Shown: positions 16,701-25,162 of the stretch, piece after piece
Position numbering within the stretch: position 1 is the stretch's first letter
Layout of the letters: each line of letters begins with the position of its first letter
Source of the DNA: Pseudomonas chlororaphis subsp. piscium
GTDB taxonomy: Bacteria > Pseudomonadota > Gammaproteobacteria > Pseudomonadales > Pseudomonadaceae
Assembly: GCF_003850345.1 (NCBI RefSeq)
Contig: NZ_CP027707.1
Span: forward strand, 5,766,001 to 5,830,000
Reading direction: 5' to 3'
DNA length: 64,000 bases
Notes under the pieces: generated by a model
Database searches by the model: none
What the model was told of the DNA's origin: nothing
Seen by the model: the letters and a program-made list of their open reading frames with translations, nothing else
Translations under genes and position numbers: made by a program

Positions 16701-17198
16701 TTAGGTCGACTCGGCGTGCAGCCTGCTGGTCCGGTGCGCCAGGTTCTCCAGCGCCTGTGGGTCGAGTTCGGCGGCGATCACCAGGGCCTGGCGGCGCAGG
16801 GTCTGCAGGGGCGTGCGGCGGCCGAACACACCGGTGAAGTGCATGAACATGCGCATCCCGAAGCCCAGCCCATCGCCCCTTTGCCGCGGCACCAGGTGCA
16901 GGTGGGCATGGGGGATGTGCTGGTTGGTGGCCTTGCCGTCGTTGACGATCAGGTGCGTGCCTTCCACCCCGAAGCCGGCGCGACGCTGGGCGGCCAGCAA
17001 GGTATCGAACACCTGGTACAGGTGCTGGCGGATGACCGTGGGCAGTTGCTCGAGTTTTTCCACATGGGCCAGCGGGATCAGCAGCACATGGCCCTGCCCC
17101 AGTGGGTGTACGTCCATGAAGGCCATACAGTGGGTGTCGCGATAAACCAGGGCACTGGGCAATTCGCCGGCTGCGATCTGGCAGAAAATACAGGTCAT
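16701..17198 (-). CDS. HIT-family nucleotide hydrolase or transferase
   Basis: 165 residues. The N-terminus CIFCQIAAGELP...VYRDTHCMAFMDVHPLGQGHVLLIP and the histidine triad NQHIPHAHLHLVPR are complete. The family hydrolyses nucleotide phosphoramidates and acyl-adenylates. Within this unit it sits between the monooxygenase and the first desaturase. A tidy but unproven idea is that it clears stray acyl-AMP or aminoacyl-AMP made by the acyl-AMP ligase. It has a longer C-terminal tail than minimal Hint proteins. Confidence 0.85.
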   Translation of the reverse strand: MTCIFCQIAAGELPSALVYRDTHCMAFMDVHPLGQGHVLLIPLAHVEKLEQLPTVIRQHLYQVFDTLLAAQRRAGFGVEGTHLIVNDGKATNQHIPHAHLHLVPRQRGDGLGFGMRMFMHFTGVFGRRTPLQTLRRQALVIAAELDPQALENLAHRTSRLHAEST

Positions 17199-17246
17199 CC
17201 GTGAGTCCTCGGTGGGTGGCGCTCCTTCGGGCGCTGTAAATGTAGC

Positions 17247-18203
17247 TCACGCCGCTCGCCGAGGTTCGGCGGAAGTTGTTACCGGACGTCGCGCGAACAT
17301 CCGCGCCAGCAGCCAGCGGTCGCGCAGGTAGGGTTTGTTATCCAGCAGCGCCGCCAGCCGCGGCAGATTGACGAAGGGCACGCCGGGGTAGATGTGATGC
17401 TCGACGTGGTAGTTGATGTTGGCCCACAACAGGCCGATCAGCCGGTCGCTGACGGTCACAGTGTTCTTCGCCAGATCCAGGCGCTCCGGGTCGCCGACCT
17501 CCAGGGTGGCCATAGGGAAGTGCTCGTAGCCCCGGGAAATCGGGTTGATCACCAGCGCCAGCAACAGCAGCGGCACGATGAAGATCAGCACGAACTGCAG
17601 CATCAGCCCCTGGCTGTAGCACCAGGCGCCGATCGCCGCCATCGACAGCAGATTGAACGCCAGCTCGCGCAGCACCCGATTGCGCACCGCCTTGCCGTAG
17701 CGCACCAGGGAAAAGTAGATGAAGCGCGGCACGAACACAGCGATGCGCAGGAACATCCACTTCACCCCGCCGGTGTAGTTCCAGTCGTCGGGGTCCTTGT
17801 CCGGATCGCCCAGGTAGCGGTGATGGTACTTGTGGCATTCGGTGAAGGAGGAAAACGGGAACAGGATGAACCAGGCCATGAAGCGCCCGACCCACAGGTT
17901 CAGCGCCGCCGAACGAAAGCCGCTGGCATGCCCGCAATCGTGTTGCAGCACGGTGAAGGCATGCAGCTGGTTGCCCAGTACCAGCACCGCCAGCGCCTGG
18001 CCCCAGGGGTTGTCGCCAAGCAGGATGTACAGCGCCGCCGCGCACCAGACCAGCACGTGCAGCAACGACCAGAGCACGAACTTCAGCGGCTGCGGCTGCA
18101 TCAGCGCCTGCAACTGGGCCTGGCGCTCGCGGTCGACCCGCAGTTCGGCGCGCTTGGCCAGCCGCAATTGGTCTTCGGCGGCATGGTGGGTTGAATGACT
18201 CAT
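17247..18203 (-). CDS. membrane di-iron fatty acid desaturase (cluster desaturase 1)
   Basis: 318 residues. The three histidine boxes of membrane desaturases are complete: VLQHDCGHASG, ECHKYHHRYLGDPD and NINYHVEHHIYPGVPF. Four or so membrane helices lie between them. The layout matches the omega-type (DesA/Des12-like) desaturases acting on acyl-lipids or acyl-ACP. The start at 18203 follows AGGAAGG; a much longer in-frame reading upstream runs through the reductase gene in the wrong frame and is not real. It follows its likely electron donor (the reductase) by 26 bases. Double-bond position cannot be told. Confidence 0.9.
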   Translation of the reverse strand: MSHSTHHAAEDQLRLAKRAELRVDRERQAQLQALMQPQPLKFVLWSLLHVLVWCAAALYILLGDNPWGQALAVLVLGNQLHAFTVLQHDCGHASGFRSAALNLWVGRFMAWFILFPFSSFTECHKYHHRYLGDPDKDPDDWNYTGGVKWMFLRIAVFVPRFIYFSLVRYGKAVRNRVLRELAFNLLSMAAIGAWCYSQGLMLQFVLIFIVPLLLLALVINPISRGYEHFPMATLEVGDPERLDLAKNTVTVSDRLIGLLWANINYHVEHHIYPGVPFVNLPRLAALLDNKPYLRDRWLLARMFARRPVTTSAEPRRAA

Positions 18204-18229
18204 GAATTGACCTTCCTCTGTCTGTATCG

Positions 18230-19261
18230 CTAATCGACTTGCAGGCGCACGTCGTCCGTCAATGGATAGCCCACGCACAACAGTGCCTGGCCCCGATTCA
18301 GTTCGTCCGCCGACAGCCCATGGTCTTCGCGCATGCGTACCTGCCCCGTCAGCCGGGTGCAGACACAGGCGGTGCAGAAACCGCTGCGGCAGGAAAACGG
18401 CGGCTGCACGCCGCTGGCCAGGGCCGCGTCGAGCAGGGTCTGGCCCGGGGCAACAGTGAAATTGAACGCCTGGCCCTGCATCAGCAGCTCCACGCGTTTT
18501 TCCGTGTCGCCGCCGACCTCTGGCGCCTTGGCCGGAGTGAAACGCTCCTGGTGCACGCGCTCCGGGGCAATGCCCAGAGCCTCCAGGGCGGCGGTCACCT
18601 CGTCCATCATGCCGCTGGGGCCGCAGCTGTAGTATTCGCGGGCCTGCGGGCCGGGCAACGCGCCGAGAATGTCCATCACCCGCTCGCGGGTCAGGCGCCC
18701 TTCGTGGGCCCCCGGGGTGTCCGGCCGCGACAGCACATGCACCAGTTGCAAACGCTCGCCGAAGGTCTGCCGCAGCTGGTCGAGCTTGTCGCGGAAGATC
18801 ACCGACTCCTGGTTGCGGTTGCCGTAGATCAGCGACACCTGCGAGTCCGGCTCGAAGTGCAGCGCCGACTTGAGGATCGAGAAGATCGGCGTGATCCCGC
18901 TGCCCGCCGCCAGCAGCACCAGATGCCGCCCCCTGCCCGGCTGCGGAGCGAAGGTGAAGCGGCCGTGGGTGCCGAGGGTCTGCACCGCGTCGCCGGCACT
19001 CAGCTCCTGCACCAGGCGGTTGGAAACCTTGCCGCCGGCCACCCGCTTGACGGTAATCGACAGGGTCTTGTCCAGCCCCGGCGTGCTGCTGATGGAATAG
19101 GCGCGGCAGCCCTTGGCGCCGTCGACGTCGACCTCCAGGGTCAGGTACTGCCCGGCGCTGTAGCGGACTTTGCGCAGCAGCGGCTGCTTGAGGTGAATGG
19201 TCACCGCGTCGTCGGTTTCCCGTTCGATGGCGGCGACTTTCAAGGTCAGGGGACGGTTCAT
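18230..19261 (-). CDS. flavin / 2Fe-2S ferredoxin reductase, electron donor for the desaturases
   Basis: 343 residues. An N-terminal FAD domain (CRAYSISSTPG), an NAD(P) domain (HLVLLAAGSGITPIFSILK, then YYSCGPSGMMDEV) and a C-terminal plant-type 2Fe-2S ferredoxin (FSCRSGFCTACVCTRLTG, last Cys in ALLCVGYPLTDD). This is the PaaE / hybrid-cluster reductase layout that feeds electrons from NAD(P)H to diiron oxygenases and desaturases. It overlaps desaturase 2 upstream by 4 bases and precedes desaturase 1, which places it as the shared reductase of the cluster. The fused ferredoxin would replace the rubredoxin used in polyyne clusters. Confidence 0.92.
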   Translation of the reverse strand: MNRPLTLKVAAIERETDDAVTIHLKQPLLRKVRYSAGQYLTLEVDVDGAKGCRAYSISSTPGLDKTLSITVKRVAGGKVSNRLVQELSAGDAVQTLGTHGRFTFAPQPGRGRHLVLLAAGSGITPIFSILKSALHFEPDSQVSLIYGNRNQESVIFRDKLDQLRQTFGERLQLVHVLSRPDTPGAHEGRLTRERVMDILGALPGPQAREYYSCGPSGMMDEVTAALEALGIAPERVHQERFTPAKAPEVGGDTEKRVELLMQGQAFNFTVAPGQTLLDAALASGVQPPFSCRSGFCTACVCTRLTGQVRMREDHGLSADELNRGQALLCVGYPLTDDVRLQVD

Positions 19262-20562
19262 GGCTGGCCCAGGGCGCTGTGCGCGGGTGTGGATTCGTGG
19301 GCATCGTGCGGTGTGGCGAGGCGCCGTTGATGGGCGTGCTCATGGGCCGCGATGGGCGCCGGCAGCACCCGGTATTGCAGCAGGCGGACTTTCTCGTCGT
19401 GCTCCAGCGGCTGCCACCAGTCCAGCTTGTCCGCCAGCGCATCGAAGCGGCGCAGCATCAGCAGCACGAACAGGCCGAACACGCTGAGGTCGCGAAACAC
19501 CATGGAACCCGCGGCCGCCAGTTCCGGCTTGAGCCGCTCGAACAGCGCCGGGCTCTCCGACCAGTGGCCGATGGACCAGTGATGGTGGCAGGCGTGATAA
19601 CCCTCGTTGAGGATATTCACCGGCGTTTCCAGCAGGGTCACGGTGTTGTACATCCAGTCCTTGGGGTCTTCCTGGCCGCCGTAGAAAGCGTGCTGGCTCC
19701 AGTGGATGACGCCCATCAGGAAGTTGCTCGCGCACCAGGGCACCAGCATGTAGAACACGGCGATCGGCAGGCTGTAGAACGCCAGCGCGACGAACAGCCC
19801 GACATGCACCAGGTTGCCCATGACCATGGCCCGGGCCTGGCTGCGCTTGTGCTTGCTCTTGAAGTACAGCCAGGGCGAAACCATGAGCTGCTGGTACATC
19901 ACCTCGCGCACCATATACACGGCGAAATCCCAGGCGCTGGCATGGTCGTAGCGCGCCGTGGCGTAGACATCCAGCGGCCCGGCGTTCTCCCGGTGATGCT
20001 GTTGCAAATGCGCCGCCGCGTGGGGGATCAGGCCCATGGGAATGGCAAAGAACATGTACAGGAAGGAGTTGCCGACCCAGCGATCCAGCAGGCTCGAGCG
20101 CTTGAAGATGCCGCCGGGCACGTGGCCTTCCTGATGCATGGCGCTGAAGGAGCGGACGAAGCCGCGGATGTTCGGGCCGTAGACGAAGGCATAGAACAGC
20201 AGTACCAGCAGCCAGGAGATTTCCTTGAGCCACAGCTGGGCGATGAACACCGGCCCGGCGGTCAGACCCAGGCTGATGGCGGCGGCCAGGATCGGCTCGT
20301 CCCGCGGATCCTTGAGCAAACGGTCGGCCAGCGGCTGCAACAAGCGGTGATAGCTCGCCACCAGCCAGCCGCCCAGGGCCTTCATTCCCGGCAGCCACGA
20401 CAGCATCCGGCGCCCGGCCTGCAAGGTGCAGGACAGGGCCAGGATCACAACGATGGCCGCGGTGTTGAACACCAGCAGCAGACTGAACAGCGGAACAGCC
20501 AGACAGTGAAACCCGCGACCGACATTGGCCGGGCGCGGCGGATAGAGAAAATCGCTACTCAT
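19258..20562 (-). CDS. membrane di-iron desaturase/hydroxylase (cluster desaturase 2)
   Basis: 434 residues, longer than desaturase 1 and clearly from another subfamily. Histidine boxes: SAMHQEGHVPGG, AAHLQQHHRENAG and NEGYHACHHHWSIGH. The N-terminal ~110 residues are hydrophobic and hold extra membrane helices, and the C-terminal ~60 residues are His- and Gln-rich (AAHEHAHQRR). The HxxHH-rich third box with a following Trp resembles acyl-chain hydroxylases/acetylenases as well as desaturases, so it could form a double bond, a triple bond or a hydroxyl. It overlaps the reductase gene (ATGA), which argues for tight functional coupling. GGAGTAG precedes the start. Confidence 0.8.
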   Translation of the reverse strand: MSSDFLYPPRPANVGRGFHCLAVPLFSLLLVFNTAAIVVILALSCTLQAGRRMLSWLPGMKALGGWLVASYHRLLQPLADRLLKDPRDEPILAAAISLGLTAGPVFIAQLWLKEISWLLVLLFYAFVYGPNIRGFVRSFSAMHQEGHVPGGIFKRSSLLDRWVGNSFLYMFFAIPMGLIPHAAAHLQQHHRENAGPLDVYATARYDHASAWDFAVYMVREVMYQQLMVSPWLYFKSKHKRSQARAMVMGNLVHVGLFVALAFYSLPIAVFYMLVPWCASNFLMGVIHWSQHAFYGGQEDPKDWMYNTVTLLETPVNILNEGYHACHHHWSIGHWSESPALFERLKPELAAAGSMVFRDLSVFGLFVLLMLRRFDALADKLDWWQPLEHDEKVRLLQYRVLPAPIAAHEHAHQRRLATPHDAHESTPAHSALGQP

Positions 20563-20641
20563 GCTTCTACTCCATTAGGCATGTTGCCGAGGCCGGAGCG
20601 ACGCCAGGGGCGCCACAGCTCCGGCTGCGGTAGCAGGCGAA

Positions 20642-21778
20642 TCAGGCGCTGTAGGACTCGCGCAGGAACTGCGCCAGCAACGGCGTGGCGGCGCTGCGGG
20701 AGATCGGGTGGAAGCAGATCGCCCGGGAGGCCGCCAGCAGATAGGCCACCTCGTCGGAGGCGATGAAGGCCATGCCGCCCAACAGCTCGACGCTGAGGTT
20801 GGTCGCACGCTCGATCGCCGCCTGCACCAGGAAGCGCGTGCACAGCGCCTTGTGGTAGGTGTTCATTGGCGCATCCTGTTGCGCCTGCAATTCGCCGGCG
20901 GTGCCGAGCAGCGCCTGATGGGCGCCTTCCAGCTCGATGCACAGCAGGGCCAGTTGCGCGGGGTCGGCGAAGGCTTTTCGCAGCAGCCGGTCGACCAGGG
21001 CCGAGGCCACGCCCAGGTAGCTGCCGCCGACCATCAGCTGGAACCAGCTCAAGCCGTTGAGCGAGGTTTCCATGGCGGTGGCGGCCACTTCCTCGCTGTC
21101 GGCGCCGTCGGCCAGCAGCATGCGCTCGCTGGGCACGAACACGCCGTTGAACACCAGTTCGTTGCTGTCGGTGGCACGCAGCACCGTGGCGTTCCAGAAG
21201 GGTTCGCGGGTGACCGTACTGCCATCGGCAAAGACCACGGCAAAACCCTGGCTGACGCTGCCGTCGTCCTGTTCACAGGCGACACCGACCACGATCACAT
21301 CCATGTGGTGGCTCATGGTGCAGGGCTTCTTGCTGCCGTCGAGGACGAAACCGCCCTCCACCGGCCGTGCCTTGACGCTGCGGTTGAAGATCTCCGAGCC
21401 CGGCTTGCCCTCGGCGAAGGCCGAGGCGATCAGCAGCTGGTTCTGGGTGATGCCCCACAGCAGTTCTTCCGCCGCCGGGATCAACCCACCCAATTGCACG
21501 ATGGTGGCGATGGTGTGGTGGTGCATGGTCATCATCACCGCCAGGGATGGGCACAGCGAACCTATGGCCCGCAGGATCTCCACGGTTTCCTCCGGCGAGG
21601 CGCCGAGGCCGCCGTAGGTCTCGGGGATGATCAGGCCGGCGGCGCGGTAGTCGCGAAACAGCCCGCAGAGCACGGCCGGGTCGGCCTGTTCCAGGGCCAT
21701 CAGGCCACGCTCCCGGAGGGCGGCGAGCAGGCCCGGCAGGTACTTCTCGGTGGCGTTGCGGGCGTTGTGCATCGACAT
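20642..21778 (-). CDS. acyl-CoA (or acyl-ACP) dehydrogenase homologue
   Basis: 378 residues with the acyl-CoA dehydrogenase fold: IPETYGGLGASPEETVEILRA, a FAD/substrate segment (LLIASAFAEGKPGSE), FVLDGSKKPCTMSHHMDVIVV and the C-terminal helices ELLGGMAFIASDEVAYLL. The place of the usual catalytic base motif (YEG) reads AICFHPISR, so the common Glu is missing; either another residue serves or the enzyme does not do ordinary dehydrogenation. In natural-product clusters such enzymes oxidise acyl-ACPs. It is 28 bases downstream of the aminotransferase-reductase gene and 79 upstream of desaturase 2 in the same unit. Start preceded by AAAGGAG. Confidence 0.82.
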   Translation of the reverse strand: MSMHNARNATEKYLPGLLAALRERGLMALEQADPAVLCGLFRDYRAAGLIIPETYGGLGASPEETVEILRAIGSLCPSLAVMMTMHHHTIATIVQLGGLIPAAEELLWGITQNQLLIASAFAEGKPGSEIFNRSVKARPVEGGFVLDGSKKPCTMSHHMDVIVVGVACEQDDGSVSQGFAVVFADGSTVTREPFWNATVLRATDSNELVFNGVFVPSERMLLADGADSEEVAATAMETSLNGLSWFQLMVGGSYLGVASALVDRLLRKAFADPAQLALLCIELEGAHQALLGTAGELQAQQDAPMNTYHKALCTRFLVQAAIERATNLSVELLGGMAFIASDEVAYLLAASRAICFHPISRSAATPLLAQFLRESYSA

Positions 21779-21806
21779 GGTATGGACTCCTTTCTCGTTG
21801 TCAGGG

Positions 21807-24419
21807 TTAACCGGCTTTTTCGATCAACTGCTCCACCGCGGGGGCGAAACCGAAGGCTCGGGCCAGGTCGAAGATCGCTTCGGCATCCTCCAGCGGAGGA
21901 CGCTTGCCGATGCTGTAGTCGCGCTGCAGGCCGGCCATGGTCAGGACCATGGTTTCGGCCAGGCAGCTGAAGGTCACGCCCGTGGGCAGACCGGTGAGGT
22001 TCTGTTGGCCGAAGCGTTGGCTGCGGTCGGGCAGATGGATCAGGCCGCCCTCGATCACCGTGACGTCCGGGCGCAGCGCCAAGGTGACGTGACCGATGTC
22101 CGGCGGCTGCGCGCAGTCGCAGATGATCGCGTTCTGATGCAGGACCAGCGGGTCGATAAAGGCCGAGCCGTTGGAGGTGGCCGAGAGCACGGCTTCCAGG
22201 CGCGGCAGCCAGCTCCCCAGGTCCGCGGTGATCACCAGCGGCGGCTGCACCTGCGGCTTGCCTTGGGCCAGGGCATCGACGCTGTCGAACAGTTCGCGCA
22301 ATTGCTCCTCGTCGCCAAGGTCGCGATCCAGCAGTTGCTCGACGCTGGCAAGGCTCGGCAGGAGCAGCACCAGGGTCTTGGCGATGCCGCTGCTGTGGCC
22401 GCCCTGGATCTGCAGCAAGGCGTCGCGATACAGCTCTCCGGCCACCAGCCGCAGCTCGTCCATGGCGCCCCGATTGGCCCCATTGCCGAGCAATACCAGG
22501 TGCTCGCAGAAGCGCCCCAGGCGCAGGCTGGCCAGGCGGCCCACCGAACCGTAGGCACCGATCACCCCGGTCAGGCGCTTGGCCAGTGGCGCGCCCCGGT
22601 TGGCGCAGGTGCTCAGCAGCGCATCGACGCCGACCATGGCCGTCAGGCTGTTGCCGGTGGTGGTGTGGAACCGCTCGTTGATGACATCCGCCCCGGCACT
22701 GGAAATCACCGAGGTGTAGGCCCCCAGCCCGACGAAATCCACCTCCAGCTCGGCGACGCTGTCCAGGTAGTTGCCCAGCAGCTTGCGCCGCTTGCCCAGG
22801 CTCAGGCGCATCAGGTCGCGCGGTTGCAGCAGGCTGCCGACCAGCCAGCCTTCGACGTAGTCGCCGGCATCGTTGTAGACCCGCCGGGCGTGATAGGACA
22901 CACCGGCATCGAGGTCCGGCTTGGCCCATTCGGAGAAGTCGTCGAGCCAGCCCTGCATAAAGGTTTTTTCCGCCGCCGACAGCCCCAGGCCGTCCACCAC
23001 GCTGTCGCCGTTGACGCTCTCGGCAGTGGTCGGGTGCAGCAGGAAGGCGAAGCGTCCCAGGCAGCGCCCGCTGCTGCGCGGTTTGCCGGGCACCACCCAG
23101 GGGCTCGACACGCCCCGTGGCCCGGCATAGCCGTGGGCTTCGAGAATCAAGCGATGCTGCTGGTTGTGCACCACCAGTTCCGCCACCGCCTTGAGGCCTT
23201 CGAGCAGCAGGTCGATGTCGGCGCGCTCGATGCACAGCGGCGGCTGGATGCGCAACACGTTGCCTTCGGTGAGGGTCGGCAGGCAGTACACGCCATGCCG
23301 GCTTTTCAGGTAGCCGCAGACGATCGGCACCAGGGCACCGAAGGCACTGGCCAGGGACAGGGTGTACAGCCGCTCGCCGCTCCAGCGGCGGAACTTCAGG
23401 CCGAGCATCAGGCCGCGGCCGTCGAGGCTGTGGAACACCTCGGGATAGTCGCGCACCAGACGCGACAGCCCGGCGTGCAGGTAGGCGCCCTGCTCCGCCG
23501 CATGCTTGAGCTGGGCGCCGTCGTTGGCCGTGAGCTGGTCGAGCACGGCCAGGCCGATGGCGGCGCTGAAGCCATTCACGGCGAAGGTGGAACTGTGGTG
23601 CCGGTCGAAATCGCGGCTCCAGCATTGCTCGCCGTAGATGCATGCACCGATGGCTGCAACGCCGCCGCCCAGGGCCTTGGCCAGCAACACCACGTCCGGT
23701 TCCAGGCCGTGGGCGGTGGCGGCGAACAGCTCGCCGGTGCGGCCCAGGCCGGTCTGGATTTCATCGAGAACGAACAAGGTGCCGTATTGCCGGCAGAGGT
23801 TCTGCGCCGCCAGCAGGTAGCCTGGCGGGGGGGTGATCATGCCCGCCTCGCCCTGCACCGCCTCGACGAAAAAAGCCGCGGCACGCCGGGTTTTCAGCAA
23901 CGCCTCGAGGGCCTCCAGGTCGCCATAAGGCACATGGCTGAACCCCTCGGCGCGGATCTGGAACGGCTCGCGGTAAGTGGCCTTGCCGGTGACCCCGACC
24001 GCGCCCTGGGTCTTGCCGTGAAAGCCGGTCAGGGTGCCGATCACCAGTTCGCGCTGGGTCGCGGCGCGGCACAGCTTGATCGCCGCTTCGACCGTCTCCG
24101 CGCCGCTGGTGGTGAAGGTCACCTTCGAGTGGCTGCCCGGCGCCAGTTCGATCAGGCGCCGCGCCAGTTCTTCGGCGCCGGGGTTGATCAGCGGCTGGAC
24201 CAGCGAGGCCTGGCCGCTGGCGAGGAATTTGTGGATTGCCTCGGTAATAGGCGCCGCGCCATAACCGAAGGGCACCGCGCCGAACTGGCCGACGAAATCG
24301 ATCAGGGTCTGGCCGCTGGCGGTTTCGATACGGGTGCCCTGGGCGCGAACCACGGTCTCGTTGAGGCCGACGAATTCCAGCAGTTCCTGGCGGGTGATAT
24401 TGAGCAGCGAATCAGCCAT
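21807..24419 (-). CDS. class III aminotransferase fused to an acyl-ACP reductase (AAR)
   Basis: 870 residues, two enzymes in one chain. Residues ~1-430 are a complete class III aminotransferase: TTSGAETVEAAIKLCR, FHGKTQGA, VEAVQGEAGM, FVLDEIQTGLGRTGE and the PLP lysine LLAKALGGGV (about Lys248). After a linker, residues ~480-870 match the cyanobacterial acyl-ACP reductase: VDFVGLGAYTSVIS, FHTTTGNSLTAMV, the NADPH site GVIGAYGSVGRLAS (about 618-631), VIEGGLIHLPD and the active-site Cys (about 819) in FSCLAETMVL. The reductase half should turn acyl-ACP into a fatty aldehyde, and the aminotransferase half should turn that into a primary fatty amine. It overlaps the ACP gene by 8 bases, the ideal substrate carrier. 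Domain calls strong; the combined reaction is inferred. Confidence 0.88.
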   Translation of the reverse strand: MADSLLNITRQELLEFVGLNETVVRAQGTRIETASGQTLIDFVGQFGAVPFGYGAAPITEAIHKFLASGQASLVQPLINPGAEELARRLIELAPGSHSKVTFTTSGAETVEAAIKLCRAATQRELVIGTLTGFHGKTQGAVGVTGKATYREPFQIRAEGFSHVPYGDLEALEALLKTRRAAAFFVEAVQGEAGMITPPPGYLLAAQNLCRQYGTLFVLDEIQTGLGRTGELFAATAHGLEPDVVLLAKALGGGVAAIGACIYGEQCWSRDFDRHHSSTFAVNGFSAAIGLAVLDQLTANDGAQLKHAAEQGAYLHAGLSRLVRDYPEVFHSLDGRGLMLGLKFRRWSGERLYTLSLASAFGALVPIVCGYLKSRHGVYCLPTLTEGNVLRIQPPLCIERADIDLLLEGLKAVAELVVHNQQHRLILEAHGYAGPRGVSSPWVVPGKPRSSGRCLGRFAFLLHPTTAESVNGDSVVDGLGLSAAEKTFMQGWLDDFSEWAKPDLDAGVSYHARRVYNDAGDYVEGWLVGSLLQPRDLMRLSLGKRRKLLGNYLDSVAELEVDFVGLGAYTSVISSAGADVINERFHTTTGNSLTAMVGVDALLSTCANRGAPLAKRLTGVIGAYGSVGRLASLRLGRFCEHLVLLGNGANRGAMDELRLVAGELYRDALLQIQGGHSSGIAKTLVLLLPSLASVEQLLDRDLGDEEQLRELFDSVDALAQGKPQVQPPLVITADLGSWLPRLEAVLSATSNGSAFIDPLVLHQNAIICDCAQPPDIGHVTLALRPDVTVIEGGLIHLPDRSQRFGQQNLTGLPTGVTFSCLAETMVLTMAGLQRDYSIGKRPPLEDAEAIFDLARAFGFAPAVEQLIEKAG

Positions 24420-24690
24420 GGCTCACCTCCGCCACAGCCCGGCGCGCGCCCTGGTTGATGACGCCATACAGGTGCTGGCTGACCTTGCGCACGGTGTCGT
24501 GCTGGTAAGCCAGTTCGGGGTCCAGGGAGATACCGAAACGGTCTTCGAACTCGGCGGACAGGCCGACGATCAGCACCGAGTCGACGCCCATCTCATGGAA
24601 CGAACGCTCGACGTCCAGCGACCCGGAATCGACCTCCAGCAGGCTGGCCAGGGTTTCGGTCACGGCAAAGGTTATTTCGTCTATATGCAC
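24412..24690 (-). CDS. acyl carrier protein, GTG start
   Basis: 92 residues. The phosphopantetheine attachment site is in FHEMGVDSVLIVGLSAEF (Ser38 with this start); helices before and after fit a type II ACP. I chose the GTG at 24690, encoding (M)HIDEITFAV, because GGGAGG lies 6 bases upstream and no ATG is close; the next upstream ATG (24831) would add an unlikely Cys/Pro-rich leader. The stop overlaps the aminotransferase-reductase start by 8 bases. It is the probable carrier on which the fatty acid is loaded by the acyl-AMP ligase at 26,029-27,870, desaturated, and released by the reductase. First gene of the minus-strand unit. Confidence 0.9.
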   Translation of the reverse strand: MHIDEITFAVTETLASLLEVDSGSLDVERSFHEMGVDSVLIVGLSAEFEDRFGISLDPELAYQHDTVRKVSQHLYGVINQGARRAVAEVSHG

Positions 24691-24873
24691 AGTCGCCTCC
24701 CAGCGTATTTCGCTTCCTTTGCATGGCCGTTGGCCCGCGCCACCCCATGGTAAAACCACGGGATCAACGCTTGGGCAGGCGTCATGATGCAAACGCGTTT
24801 TGAGTGTGGATGCCCTGCCGCAGCAGGCCATTTGCTACACCCCGATGCTCGGCGTCATGCCGGTTCAGCTCAA

Positions 24874-24889
24874 TACTCCGTAAGGAGTA
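24874..24889. promoter_or_regulatory. putative operator TACTCC-N4-GGAGTA upstream of the ACP operon
   Basis: Perfect 6-bp inverted repeat TACTCC-GTAA-GGAGTA. Almost the same element occurs at 27980-27995 before the acyl-AMP ligase gene. Two-fold symmetry and placement at both minus-strand promoters suggest the binding site of the LuxR-type regulator encoded between them. Inference from sharing only. Confidence 0.55.
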
Positions 24890-24984
24890 GCGCCGGACCG
24901 GAGGGCGCGGTCGAAGCCGAAAATGAGCGGGCACGCGACGCCTCGAAATGCCGCGTCAACGACCGAGCATCGACCGCCTCCCCC

Positions 24985-25085
24985 CTGTAGGAGCGAGCTT
25001 GCTCGCGATAGCCGCGCAGCGGCAGCTCCATTGGGCACCGTGCCGTCGTTGAGATTTTTTCGCGGGCAAGCCTCGCGCCTACAGA
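24985..25085. repeat. REP doublet (REPIN)
   Basis: CTGTAGGAGCGAGCTTGCTCGCG at the left and an inverted partner CGCGGGCAAGCCTCGCGCCTACAG at the right, a typical Pseudomonas REP pair, in the gap 3' of the regulator gene. Confidence 0.8.
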
Positions 25086-25162
25086 GGCGCAGGCGACGCC
25101 GAAGCACTGACCCCCGTCAGCACTGTGGAAGGGTTACCGGATGAAAGACAGGCAGGCAGCAC

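Larger units (their letters stand above)
24691..25162. other. intergenic region with cluster promoter and REPIN
   Basis: 472 bases between the ACP gene and the regulator stop. It holds the palindrome at 24874-24889, about 185 bases before the ACP start, and a REPIN at 24985-25085. No gene is credible here. Confidence 0.6.

Noticed and set aside
17247..19442. Apparent 731-residue protein including the first desaturase
   Set aside because: The N-terminal ~410 residues are an out-of-frame reading of the reductase gene; the real desaturase begins at 18203 with its own ribosome site.
21750..24458. 902-codon open frame on the plus strand opposite the aminotransferase-reductase gene
   Set aside because: Shadow of the real gene in high-GC DNA; the translation is Ala/Gly/His/Gln-rich low-complexity sequence with no motifs.
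24691..24831. ATG-started, 139-residue version of the acyl carrier protein
   Set aside because: The extra N-terminus is Cys/Pro-rich and unlike ACPs; the GTG at 24690 has an excellent ribosome site.
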